From Isoetes taiwanensis (lineage: Eukaryota; Streptophyta; Lycopodiopsida; Isoetales; Isoetaceae), in assembly GCA_021234155.1 (NCBI GenBank), contig JAJEKV010000216.1, positions 308,001-372,000 of the forward strand: a stretch of 64,000 nt of DNA. Reading direction: 5' to 3'. Every line of letters begins with the position of its first letter. Positions within the stretch are counted from its first letter, which is position 1. Shown here one piece after another: positions 48,120 to 59,946 of this stretch. The notes below the pieces were generated by a model, which had not been told where the DNA came from, did not search any database, and worked only from the letters and a program-made list of their open reading frames with translations. The position numbers and the translations under genes were made by a program.

Positions 48120-48976
48120 ACTGCCAATTTGAAAACTCCAACTTATGTTGGAAGTAGGCCACAACTTTAGAACTACAAATCCTTTTAACCCTCTAGGCCA
48201 TAAATTAGACTTGAAAATGTGCTTATGTGAAAGCTCGGTTCTCAAAACCTCAACAATATTAGAATTCCAACTTTCAATACATGTCGAAGTTAGGCCAAAA
48301 CGTAGAGTTGGAAAAAAGCGCTTGCCTTGAGATCTTTCAAACCTTCATCATTAGAACATAAAACTTCCAACATAAGTTGAAGGTGAACCTACATCTTACT
48401 TGAAATTTCTAGAGGCTTCTATTCTAGAAACTTCTAGAGGCCACTCCATCTCGACTAATGTAGGGCGCTTTTGGCGGTCGCTTCTCCTCCTTCATCTCCA
48501 ATTGCTCCTAATTCGAGTTGGGGCACAAAAGCCCCAATGGGTGTCCCCAATTGGAAACCCGAACCATAGCTAGCTCCATGATCCCTGCGGGTCGCCATCC
48601 TTCCGGCTGGAACATGGTCGAATAGCCTCTCGTGGTTGGGCAAAGATCTCCTCCTCCATCTCCAATTGCCCCAAATCGAATGGGGCAAACCCCAATTTGG
48701 GTGTCCCAAATTGAAACTCTACCTTGCCCAATCGATTTGGGGCCGTGTGGCTTAATTTTAGGTTGGTTAATATTAGCTAATTTGGTATTTTAGCCCTTTT
48801 TAATATTAGGTTAAGCCCTAAATTCGAATTAGGGTTTGGTTAGGTTTCCACCTTTATAATTTAATTATTAACATAGCTAACCTTAGGTTATGAATAATTA
48901 ATGTGCCATTAATTATTCATAGTGACGTGTCATGTATTTATACTTAAATATACGTATAAATATGTGGAACGTCACA
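48120..48976 (-). mobile_element. Third LTR copy, minus strand, truncated
   Basis: Read on the minus strand, it starts TGTGACGTTCCACATA at 48976, matches the head of the LTR at 36093 for about 530 bp, and then enters palindrome-bearing sequence (TTCCAACATAAGTTG-type motifs near 48363 and 48131). The tail module is absent. It is a truncated or solo LTR inserted in, or next to, the transposase relic. Confidence 0.75.
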
Positions 48977-49054
48977 TCATCATTTCCTTCCTCTGCATTC
49001 ACAACAAAGTTATCACCTACTTCAACCATTTCTGCTTTCCATTGATTGTCCCCC

Positions 49055-51060
49055 TCATACCATAGGAATCAGGGTTGACAATGAATAATCTCCAAGCCGA
49101 GATGCATGTCTACATTTAGACCATAATTCTCTCCAACAAAATCCGCAAAAGCATGATAGATGCCTATGTGCCATTTCAGTTGGCCTGGCTTGACAAGAAG
49201 GCCTAATTTGTGTGAATCTTTTTTGTACCGCTAAAGTATCACATTCATATGGCAAATCTCTGTTCACATCACCCAACTTAACAAGCCAAAAGAACCTAAA
49301 ATAAACGGTTTTGGGTGTAAGAAATAATTTCAATATAAAATTACTCAACACTATGGAATAAAACTAATACCTTTGTATCTTTGATTCCTTTGAAGTTTGT
49401 TTGCAACTGAAATAAGAATTGAGAAAGTTGACAACATCTTCAGAATTCCTTAAGGGTGTGCTGCCCCTTTTAAGCATTTCACTCGGCCAATATTCTTTTG
49501 ATGACAGCTCCAGCCCCGCCATGCTCCCCTTTACCATGTGATGTGGCAAAAAGTTCCATCGCAACTTAATCCCCTTCGAGCTTGTAGAATCTTCCTAAGA
49601 AGTAGAAAGCTCTAGAAGATTTGAACCGGGAGGCACATCCATTAGACCCGAACACATGTTTTGCCAAATTAACTCCCCTCGCCAACAAAAAACTCGCGGA
49701 TGGTTTTGCAAACAATGCCGGACAAATAAATTGTCATGTTTCTTATCGTCCGATATGTAGAAATGTGTCTCTTTCACTATTTTTTCGGTCACCAATCTTG
49801 ATGTGTGGGATTTCGATTCTTGGGCATGTCCTGTAAGTGATATGAACTAGGATGGAACATTGGTCATTATGCCAATGCATACTTTGACTTCCCTGTTGAA
49901 CTTTGAAGGAGAAATTCTCGGCAAAATCTATAACGTAAACCATAGTACCTTTTGGAAATGTTTGAAAGTTTTTAAATTGTTCTCGCTTTGCCACCTAGTG
50001 TAATTATGTGGAATGAAGCGCTTCGAGTGTGCATTCAACATGAGACATGAATTCTTTCAATGTTGTTGTTTTGTAGACTAGCCTCATGATATCCTTGGTC
50101 TTCTCTTTGATGGAGCCATCCTTTCCCCACATTCCTTTTATTGTCTCTTTACCTTTGCTAGCCTCTGATTCATAGTTTTGATTTAGTTTAAATAAGTTAC
50201 ATGTTATTTCAAATATTGGATACAAATGCAAAACAATGAATTAAACATGTACATACCTTCTCAAAGTTCTTCCAATCGATTGTCCTAATAGCTCTTCTCC
50301 CTTGGACATCTTTTGAATTTTCTTATTCCACATGAGCGCAATCAAGTTGTAGACAATTTGCTTTGTGCCAAAGATCCTCATCCGCCTTAGAACATACCGT
50401 TGACCTCCATAATTCACTAACACTATTGAAAGTCTTCTCCTTTGCTTCACAAAAATCTCCAAAGACCACAAATTGAACACTTGCACTTACAATTTGTTCC
50501 ATGTGTGTTTATGTCTCTTCTAATTCTATTCAATGCCCTGTCTCACAAATTCCATCTTCATGTGATAAATGCACATGCAAGTTTTCACGATCTTTTAGTC
50601 TCCTAACAAACAAATTCAAGCACTCAAACCTACTTTGATGTCGATTCATTTCAAACTTTTGTAGAAGACAACCCGCACGTCAAGCCAACACAAAAAAAAC
50701 TTTCATAACATTTGCACTTTAAATCTTCAAATGTAGCAAATAAATTGACAATACTAGGATCTTCAAAACTAATATCAAAGTTCACTAACCTGAGATTCTT
50801 CCAAAAAGTGGATGGGATGCAACCTATATGGCTTGAAATTCTTGACTCCTTCATTGGTTCTCCTAAGCTTCACAACTTGTTTCTTGTTGGGAGATACTCT
50901 TGTGTTACAAAACCCAAGAACTATATATATCTTCTCTCGATCTTTAAAAGAGAGCTTATCACTTCTATCCTTTTCTCTTAAACATGGACCAGGGCCCACC
51001 AATTGTACCGCTTTCCTCTTATCCAAAGCAAAGATATACCACCCTTCTCTTTATGTTTAA
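49055..51060 (-). pseudogene. DDE-like transposase relic of an unclassified family
   Basis: Minus-strand pieces in shifting frames give, in order: NFKPYRLHPIHFLEES (about 50820), FMSHVECTLEAL (about 50030), VYVIDFAENFSFKVQQGSQS then MHWHNDQCS (49945-49860), THFYISDDKKHDNLFVRHCL (about 49740), GCASRFKSSRAFYFLGRF (about 49620), LFATSHGKGEHGGAGAVIKR (about 49540), and FFWLVKLGDVNRDLPYECDT then LSCFCGFCW (49290-49110). The Asp of IDFAEN, an Asp expected just before GCASxFKS (not readable here), and the Glu of HGKGE would form a DDE triad. Similar motif orders occur in uncharacterised proteins of animal genomes, from memory. Several frameshifts and stops and a downstream LTR insertion show it is dead. 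Confidence 0.6.
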
Positions 51061-52186
51061 AGTCTTTTGCAACTCTGCACTTATTGCTAGCATTATTACT
51101 TGACCATTACAAGAGTAGATGACCTCGCTTTTGTGTCATATCCCCGTTCCTTCTAGTTTGTTAGTTTGAAGACCTGCTATTCACATTATCAACAACTTGC
51201 CTAATCGCAAACAATTCCTTGTGTCCCATTATGCCAATTTCCGGCAATCCCCGACTGTTCTTGCCAAGATTTCATCCCTATCATCTTGAAATAAATTCTT
51301 GCATACACTATGAATATTATCCAAAATACCTTTTGCCTACTTTTGTTTGGTTCGAAAGTGGCTAACTGGTGAGGACCGGATGCATTCAAGTGCTAATCTT
51401 CTGCTCTTCTTTTTCCCTCCGTGATCCTTCTTTTGGCGACATTATTTTCCCGCAAGTCAGTATTTGGTGAGATACATTTGCATTTCACTTGAATACATGG
51501 ACAACAGTTATGGCCAGGACTTTTTTTTTGCAATTACAAGGCAAACTACATTATCACAAGGAAGAACTGAAGGCTGCTCTCCTAAAATTGAAAATTCTTT
51601 TCCAACCACAACACTCGATGCCCAATTCACTGGTAACAAGATTTTCGGTATATCGCCTTCAAGATCGAATCCCTCTTTTTGCTATAAGTTCCGGATCTGA
51701 ATCCCCAAACTTTGCTTGAAATTCTAAGAAAGATACCGCTCAACCAAATCCATCCGTTTGAAAAAAAGAAGGAAAGAAAATACAAAGAAATGCAACCTGA
51801 ATTTGGAGGGATAGCCACATTTTGGGAAGAGATTCTTGGCGGCTACCGATCTCTCCTTAATTTGCTCGAAGTTTTTCGCTACGATGTCAGTTTTCTTCGT
51901 TAATGGACCCTAAAATTAGGAAAAAGGCATAAAGCACCCCCGAAGCACCCTATGTCGGCGACAAAAAAAATTGCCCCTCAATATTGTGCTTAGACCCATT
52001 CTTTTGCTTACAACCGTTCCAATGCTCCTCTATTGCCATATAGGTGTAGTAAAAGCGACTTCTTCTTGAAAGCTATTTGTGATGAATTCTTTGTCCTTCC
52101 TATGGGAGAACTATTTGTTGGAGAAATGGAACATGTTTGTTAAATGTGATTGAAAATGTGATTCTACTACACTTTTCGTACATGGG
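51061..52186. other. Gene-free stretch, unassigned frames
   Basis: Plus frames at 51464-51719 and 51712-51903 overlap minus frames and match nothing I recognise. A segment near 51980 matches one near 42143. The last 100 bases lead into the SR-alpha GTPase relic. Confidence 0.35.
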
Positions 52187-53307
52187 GCTATGGAGGATGC
52201 GCTGGTGAGAATTTCAACTCCAAAACGTTCAATTGACATACATAATTGTCTCTGTAGGGGTTAATGGCGTTGGAAAGTCAACTAACTTGGCTAAGATTAT
52301 AAACAGTCCTTCAATGCTAATCTCATATCTTTTTATCAATTTGAGAAGCTAATATAAAGGGACATGTTTTAGGTGGCATAATCGCTTCTCCAAAGATGAT
52401 ATTAGTGTCATGATGGCTGCATGTGATACATCTCGGATATGGTCTTTGTTGAACAACTGTGTACCTATGCCAGAAGATTGCAGGTAAACTTAGATTCTGA
52501 TGGAATGTACAATTTGTTTTTCACAAGCAACCAATAGTAAAAGAGCATGTTCTTGATTCAACAGATACCAATATTTGAGGAAGGGTATGAAAATGACCCG
52601 GCTGCAGTAAAGGAAGCCATTGCTGAGGCAATTCGGACAAAACAAGATGTTGTATTGGTTGACACCGCTGGGAGGATGCAAGCTGTTAAAAAATTCTGCA
52701 CATTCTGTCTACTTAATATAAGTCAAAGATTGAGGAGAGATCATTCTATTTTATTTAGATGGGTACCTTTTGTAGTAATATGGCTGCCCTTTTTTTTTCT
52801 CTATCAAAGTTGCATGTAAAATCTTTTTGGAAGTCTGAAAGTTGAGGCTCTTTGAGATTTCTCTGAATTGTCTCCCTTGAGTTGTTTTCTGTACTTCCCA
52901 TTACATCAAATATGAGAACTGTCAGGTTCTTGAATTTTATGCTTAACATCTTGGTAGATGATCACTTGGGTTCATGTTGGCAGCATAAAGATTAAGAACG
53001 GATCTGTCAGGCTTCATGCTTAGCATTATTTGTCATGTTTCATGTTGTGCCATGTATGTGCCGACTTACACCGGCAAAGACATCGAAAGCAAAGCAAAGC
53101 ATCTGTTCAATTTGGTGAAACCACTTAACATTTAAATTAGTCTCATCTTTTATTTGATTTGATGAGATTTGCATCAGGAGCCAAGCAAATGTCTGCAATT
53201 CTTTGACAGCCATTTTCTCAGCTGGAGACATACATTAAAAGCTTTTATTTGTGCAGGACAATGTATCCTTGATGCGGGCTTTATCAAGCTGATAAATGTG
53301 AATGATC
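52187..53307 (+). pseudogene. SRPR: SR-alpha GTPase (G) domain relic
   Basis: Pieces in order: AMEDALVRISTPKRSIDI (52187-52240); then IIVSVGVNGVGKSTNLAK (52247-52295), which contains the P-loop GxxGxGKST; ISVMMAACDTSR (52373 on) with VEQLCTYARRLQ in a shifted frame to donor 52483; IPIFEEGYENDPAAVKEAIA and DVVLVDTAGRMQ (52565-52681), the G3 DTAGR motif; and DNVSLMRALS with KLINVND in a shifted frame (53257-53307). These match the SRP-GTPase of SR-alpha. About 14 residues are missing before IIVSV, at least two frameshifts are present, and the C-terminal third (TKxD motif) was not found. It is therefore a broken gene, the natural continuation of the exons at 43.3-43.7 kb on the other strand. Confidence 0.85.
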
Positions 53308-54598
53308 GATACGATTCATTGTTTATAGAGAAACTATTCAACCGATCAACAACCTCTTAATTGTAGAACATGATCCAATTATCATATATTACATACAAAT
53401 ACATTGAAGAGCACGCTTAACCACCCAACCGGGTCCACAAGGTTATGGCAAAGCGTAAATGGCAAATCGACTTGGCGCACAATATCTGGCTACTCCACGT
53501 AGATCATGAGCAAACAATATCTGGCTGCTCCACGTAGCTCTCAAGCAAACATTCAATCCATAGCTGCTCCACGTAGACCACAGATCAGAAAATAATTGCA
53601 AATCTGCAGAGTCGCCAGATGTGATAATTTGTGACCCGTCACCTTTTCGGCCATTACTCCCTCATACGGATGAACTAGGATATGTGCCGCCCCCATTTGA
53701 AACTAGACTCCAAGCGGTTGAAGTTGAGTTATAAATGCTTCTTTTTACATGTCCAAAAGACACTATGAGATATTTGTCTCATTTGTGAAACGACAACCTT
53801 TATTACAGGCCTTATCAATCTGACAAATGACTTAAAATTGGAGAGTTTGCTCATGTAAAAGGTTAATATGGAGTTGCTTTGGGAAATTTCTTCTAGCAAG
53901 CCTTTAGCAACAACGAGATGCACCGGATCGAAGTGCGGTTAAAGCCAAATTCGACAACACCAAAGAAACCAGAGGCCTTGAAGTTAATGGAAGATTTATT
54001 TGATATTGAAGAGCTGGGTGTATCATTCTATCATTCTGAGACAAGAAGGATGCAAGATATAATTGTAAGGAGTATTGTAAATGGATTAGGTAAAATAACA
54101 TAAAGATGGGAGCAAATTTCTGGTTAGGTTGCTGTTTTGTATACTGCCACATTGTCTAAATGGCATCCGCCATCTCTCCAGATTTCATCATCAATGGGAT
54201 GACACCTAAGCATACTTAGAATATTTGCTTAGATTAATGTGCAAGGCATATGTTCAAGGTTTATAAAAAACTTTTTAACAGCAAATATGCTGTGCATGTT
54301 CCAGGCACATGAACTCAAGTTTAAATTTCCTAGATGTTGTTTTGTTTTTAGTTAATCCAAGGGAGATGCATCTTACAACATTCTAGGGGTGAGTGCAACT
54401 TTAAGACAATATAACGATTCTTGGAGATCAAGCAAGGGCGCTGCATCTTACAACTTCTCGAAGTGCCAATTAAGAAAAGAAACATACACATATACTCAAC
54501 ATATGCCAACTCAAAGAGCATCAAGCAAGAGAAAGAAAATATGCATATACTCAATCAGTGTCTCCTCAAACACACATACATACTTTCCAGTTACATAG
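53308..54598. other. Mostly gene-free stretch
   Basis: CTGCTCCACGTAG-type repeats occur three times at 53491-53580. A plus frame at 53918-54103 (IEVRLKPNSTTPKKPEALKL then MEDLFDIEELGVSFYHSETR) looks coding-like but is unassigned. It may be a remnant of another gene. Confidence 0.3.
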
Positions 54599-54721
54599 CA
54601 TTGATTTAGCTCTAGGTAATGAGAGAGGGAGAGGGAGACAGATAGGGAGCGGGTGAGTAACATAGCATTGATTTAGCTCTAGGTAATGAGAGGGAGGGAG
54701 AGGGAGAGAGGGAGCGGGTGA
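54599..54721 (+). repeat. Two-copy tandem repeat, about 63-bp unit, GA-rich
   Basis: CATAGCATTGATTTAGCTCT with AGGTAATGAGAG and a GGGAGAGGGAG tract, ending GAGCGGGTGA, occurs twice in a row. Confidence 0.7.
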
Positions 54722-54855
54722 TGTTACGGAGAAGTTACCTAAACTTACATGCCTAAACTTATGCAAAGAATGTCTCACATGCTCTATACTTACATGCGGC
54801 AATGTCTCATATAGGCAGGTGTATATTTACAATATAGGATTGATATTATGAGGTA

Positions 54856-57800
54856 CTAGTAATGGTGCCCAGCGTTGCTGGGCATAATTTGAAAATCTGT
54901 AAATGCTGAAAACTTGTACGTTTGCATAGAGAAACTTCTGGGCCCTTGGATCATCTTGGGAGCATAGAGAAACTTCTGGGCCCTTGGATCATCTTGGGAG
55001 CATGTAAAAATAATTGTTGAGGTTGTTTCCATATTTGAATTTATGTTGTTCATATCTACAAAAGTACATATTGCAGAGCTAAGGCATAGTACAGTATAAA
55101 AGCTAGTACAGTATAAAAGCTAGGGCTATGAATGATATGTTTGCTAATTAAAAGTGAAGAAAGCCTAAGACATTTTTTTGCATGACAACATTATCTTTTT
55201 TGTTACTGCACTGGTTGCTATTAATGTTTGAAAAAGTAAAGGAGCTTTTGCACGCCCTTCCGAGTTCTTCATGCATTCATGCAAAGCCTTAAGAGTTGGC
55301 AAAAGCTGGATGGTCCCATGTACAATGCAAATATACTGTATCTCACAGTTAACTTGAGCAATTGGTTAACAATAATCTACAAATACAATCCCGGCACCAA
55401 TGAACCAGCAACTCCGGATGTGACTGGTTGCTATTAATGTTTGAAAAAGTAAAGGAGCTTTTGCACGCCCTTCCGAGTTCTTCATGCATTCATGCAAAGC
55501 CCTTTTGAGAAGGCCTTAAGAGTTGGCAAAAGCTGGATGGTCCCATGTACAATGCAAATATACTGTATCTCACAGTTAACTTGAGCAATTGGTTAACAAT
55601 AATCTACAAATACAATCCTGGCACCAATGAACCAGCAACTCCAGATCGGGGATTCTGAATTAACTCTGTTCATATCATGATAAGTCTCCCAAGATAAGCA
55701 ACTGGATGTTAATTCAATGCTTTTTTGAATTATTGCATATTCACTGGATCTTAATGCCTGGCAATTATTGCCCACATACATGATCCACTTCCACATTTTG
55801 AATCAGGTTATAGAGAGTTCAGTGTAGCTTTAGATGTTCAGTGTAGCATTGAAGTTGTGGGAAGCATTATAACCAACCAATAACATCAATGAAATTAAAT
55901 TTGTAGATGTAACGAACACAATGACAATCTCTCGGTTCTTGAAGTGGCCAAATTAAGATACAATTCAAGCACACAACCAAAATCTAATGCTATGCTACCT
56001 CTGCAATGCGCACATCTACTGACATCATATATCTTACCAAGCTGCCTTTGGGTACCACCATGTTCTTTTCTTTGTCATACACGCATTGAAGTAAGGGACG
56101 TGTAAATAACCAACAATATTAGTTAAATTAAACACGTCCAATAAAAAAACAATATCAGCTAAATTAGATTTGCAGATGCACAAACACAATGAGAGTCTCC
56201 CAATTTTTTTTGAACCGGCCAAATTAAGATACAATCTAAGCACAACTAAGCGAAAAGGCAGAGACACCCTAAATCTAAATCAATCTACTACCTCTAGTTT
56301 TGCATGCACCTTCAAACGTACCCTTTGCCAATACGTCCAACTTATCATATTTTCTGAAACAAATCATCTACTTGGGTAGATCTTCTAGTAACATTGCAAC
56401 AACCATAATGACAAAACACCGTGGAGTTCCCCAATCTTGGAGCTTAGAACTTTGCCAGCTATAATAGTTGTCATTCAAATCCTAACCTGCATGAACAAAT
56501 AATTTCGGCACGACAACTAAAGCTTTGCCATAACTTCTTCACGGAGTAGCAAGGATGAAGCACATCCTTCTAATGAGGTCCTCCATCATATCTACATTGT
56601 AAAATCATGATAAAAGGCCTATTCACTACAATAAAAGAAGAAAAGTAAAGGTTATGATGGAACACACTTACTTGAAGGATTGGGGCACGGATCCTCAGTA
56701 TGTCAGTAGGGAGGCGATCATTGCGAGAAGTAACTAAGGGACTCGTGATCTCTAGCTTCCTTATACAAAACATAGCCAACAACCCAACTCTTCTAGCAAA
56801 GCCATGAAGAGCCAAAGAGAATTTAACTTTTGTATTCATGATGGGCATGCACCGCCAATCATGCCATTTTCTTGGGTCGAGTAAAATAAATACATGTAGC
56901 AACAATTGATAGAAAAAAAAATTGATAGTTTCACCATATGCATGCTTGCCTAGATGAGTTGTACAAATAGCAGTCTTGTACTAAAAGGTCATTTGCAATA
57001 GTATCAAGAACTTCAAAAATATACTTTGATACCACAAACACGATGTTACTTGGGCAAAACCTCAATGTCGGCGGACGGTTTATGTGCAGAAACCTTTCCA
57101 ATCCACCTGAGACCTTACGCAATGTTGAGGCGAGCTATAGTTTATTTTGTTTGAACATCAAGATGTTAATTTATCTTTGATGTTTTGGCAGTCATATATC
57201 ATCACAATATGGTAAAATCGCAAAAGAAAACATCTTGTTCAACATCTCGTATCGATTGCTCAAATCATAAACGAAGACATCCGGTGATTGTTACTTGAAT
57301 GGGTATCGTAGGTAGATTAAAACCTCAGATTTGCAAATTCTATCAAACGTCCATAATCATAATCATCGTAATATCATAGGCATTGATTTGGTCTGTTGAG
57401 TCGCGAAATGCTTAAAAAGAAAAGTTCTTGGTCTTCTCCATTAGAGCCTTGCCATTGCATAAGCTTGTTAAACACGAAAAAGAAGAGGTTCAAGATTATT
57501 TGTTAATGGCTTAAAAACCATGCAAAGCAAACAGTTATCTCACTATCGGGGTGTGCGCTAAAGATTGCATATACATGGTGCCCTAGAGAAATATCTACAA
57601 CAAACAAAGCAGATGAAGATCCTAAAAGGCAAGGGATTAAAAGATGCACCTCAAGTAAATTGTAGGTAGAGTTGGCAAAATTTTGTTTGCTCAATAAAAA
57701 GAAGCCTTGCAAACAACCGTGCCATGCACCTCTTGCACACTCGATACCAAACAATCATGCCATGCACCATTTCTAGATCAAATGCAATGCTTTGTCTTGA

Positions 57801-58709
57801 CTTGTGAAGAAAAGTACCTTGCCCAAGAAGAATGGGTGGCCGAATATCTAAAGGGCTTTGATCTTCATTGTGACATCTTAGTTCTAAAGAAGGAATGGAT
57901 GGTATGGCCTTGCTTGAACCGGGCAGAAATGGCATCATTTTCATCCACTTACACCGTTTACTCTTTGTGATGCTCCTTGCTTGAAGTCCCTCGCTTCTGA
58001 TTACGCAAAACAAATAATATTATGGACCGTTATGATGCAAGATTTCGTGTGTATATGTGGATGTTCTTACCTAAAGAGCAACGTCGTCATATTGCTCATA
58101 TGAGCCCACTTGGTTAGGAAGTGAATAAATACAGCCTATCAAGTAAAAGGCTTCTTTGCGGTGCACATGGCTTCACCATTTCTAAGAAACCACAGCACTA
58201 AACCATCCCATGTCATGCATAAATATTCCAATAGAATCTATGGTCCGATGCTAAAAACGATGCGAGTATTCTATTCGGTGATGGTATGATGCTATTTCAT
58301 CGAGAACAAGCGAGTTCCGCTCATCCCTTATGGTAGTGCCGCTTGTCCTATATTAACGGCAATGGCCCCATGGTTTGCAAATGTCGAGGAAATAGCATAG
58401 CTGGTGCGTGAAAGCGTAAAGTTGAGCTTAGAAGAAGTAGGCGCCATATTTGTGGCGGTGAGTGCAACCGCCAAGGATTTGCAAAGCGATTGGAGATCAT
58501 TTGTCTTTGAGCACTTGTTCTTCAGTTTGTCTCGATGGCAAGCTCCAAGCTCCATGTTGAATAACAGCTCGGTTAACCCTAAAACATCCAAATCGAAATG
58601 AGAAGAAAAAATCGGGGGCTATCTAGACCGTTAATTAAATAAAGGTGAATCTGGGCCACCCAAATTAGGGCTGGGTCCAACACTTACACAATAACATTAT
58701 AATATAAGA
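54856..58709 (-). mobile_element. Helitron 2, non-autonomous, 3,854 bp
   Basis: On the minus strand it starts TCTTATATTATAATGTTA at 58709 and ends with hairpin TGCCCAGC-AAC-GCTGGGCA, spacer ACCATTA-type and CTAG at 54856. Host A (54855) and T (58710) flank it. About 35 bp at the 5' end and about 30 bp at the 3' end match Helitron 1; the interiors do not. No Rep/helicase coding is readable. Minus-strand frames at 56570-56905, 57651-58013 and 58328-58591 have no recognised family; captured host sequence is possible. Confidence 0.88.
55211..55647 (+). repeat. Two-copy tandem duplication in Helitron 2, about 213-224 bp
   Basis: CTGGTTGCTATTAATGTTTG starts at 55211 and again at 55424, and the copies are nearly identical up to AACCAGCAACTCC. 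The second has an 11-bp extra run (TTTTGAGAAGG). High identity marks a recent event. Confidence 0.85.
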
Positions 58710-58923
58710 TTATATGATTCAAGCATAGATGCATATTAATTTCAGTTGTTTTTGAAAAGTTTTCCTGTTTATCACAATTGCAGTGTCACAAGAGAGTGCA
58801 TATTCATTTCAGTTGTTTTTGAAAAGGTTTCTAATTTATCACAATTGCAGTATCACAAGAGATGGGTAGTACTATAGTTATACACCTTGCGTACAAACAT
58901 GTTTTTGAACCTCAGTATCTTCC
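58710..58923 (+). repeat. Short interval with a 67-bp tandem duplication
   Basis: Between Helitron 2 and the LINE, GCATATTAATTTCAGTTGTT and the following 47 bp recur at about 58797 (landmarks ATCACAATTGCAGT, TCACAAGAGA). No gene. Confidence 0.7.
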
Positions 58924-58977
58924 AACATCAGGGGGGTAAAATCCTCTGAGGCCAAAGGCAGTAGGCTATCTCTAGCG

Positions 58978-59610
58978 ATGAAAAAAATTTCCCCAGATAT
59001 TGTTTGCTTACAGGAGCATAAATGTAAGAAGGAAGAAGTTGGGATTCTGCTTAATTTACTAGGAAAAGATTATGTAGGCATCAAGTCGTTTAGTGGAAGT
59101 TCTAGTGCAGGAACATTTATTGCCTGGAGAAAACAGTTGAAACTTGTGTCGACATACACAGATCATTTTGGGAGGTGCGCAATAGTAACCTGGTATGCTC
59201 ATGGTAAAAAGTGGGGAGTAATAAATATTTATGCACATAATCAAGCCAGACAAAGAGCCTCCTTATGGGCTAGTGTGAAGAACAGACTGAAAAACTTTGA
59301 CAGAGATACGCGATGGATTATGGTTGGGGACTTTAATATGGTAGAAAGTAGTTGTGATAGATATGGGGGTGGGATCGATGTAGTGCATGGATTCGAAAGG
59401 GATCAGTGGCTGAGCATGCTTAATGAATTGGGATTTATAGAACTACAGGGAGACCCAGGCTTCACGTGGTGCAATGGTTGGATTGGAGATGGTAGGGCAT
59501 ATGCACGGCATGACAGGTGCTACGTAAGCTCTCAGGTCTTGCAAGAAAAGAATATATCCTTCATCCGCCATAATCTCCTAGAGAACTCTATTTCCGATCA
59601 TAATCCATGA
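58978..59610 (+). pseudogene. LINE ORF2, endonuclease domain
   Basis: The frame encodes an apurinic-type endonuclease: ISPDIVCLQEHK (the catalytic Glu of QE), GVINIYAHN, WIMVGDFNMV (GDFN motif), FTWCNGWIGDGRAYARHDRC and ISDHNP (SDH motif). These are the core catalytic motifs of plant L1 endonuclease. The frame is open upstream to 58924. It stops right after SDHNP. This enzyme nicks target DNA for target-primed reverse transcription. The next 340 bp (59611-59946) keep ORF2 remnants (for example SLEQIKIQQVKVKAG) in broken frames. Confidence 0.88.
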
Positions 59611-59946
59611 TTATAAGCTCTTTTAAAGTTAGTACTTCTAAACCATTAAAGGCAGGTCTTGAGGTTGAACCCCAGATTTCTTAAGGACACAGATTTTGAA
59701 GATCAATGTAAGCAGATCCGGGCCGGTGGCTAGTAGAGATAAGCAGGAATGGAAGCAATGATTGCATCTCTAGCCGGTTAAAAATTCGCTAAGGCTTGGG
59801 GTCGTAATAAGGTGGTCGAGGAAAACGCTTTGTTGGAATCACTTTACAAAGAATTGGTAGAACTTAGAAGAAGCGGATACTAGCAAAGCGAAAGGGAAAA
59901 AAGCCTAGAACAAATCAAAATTCAACAAGTTAAGGTTAAAGCAGGA

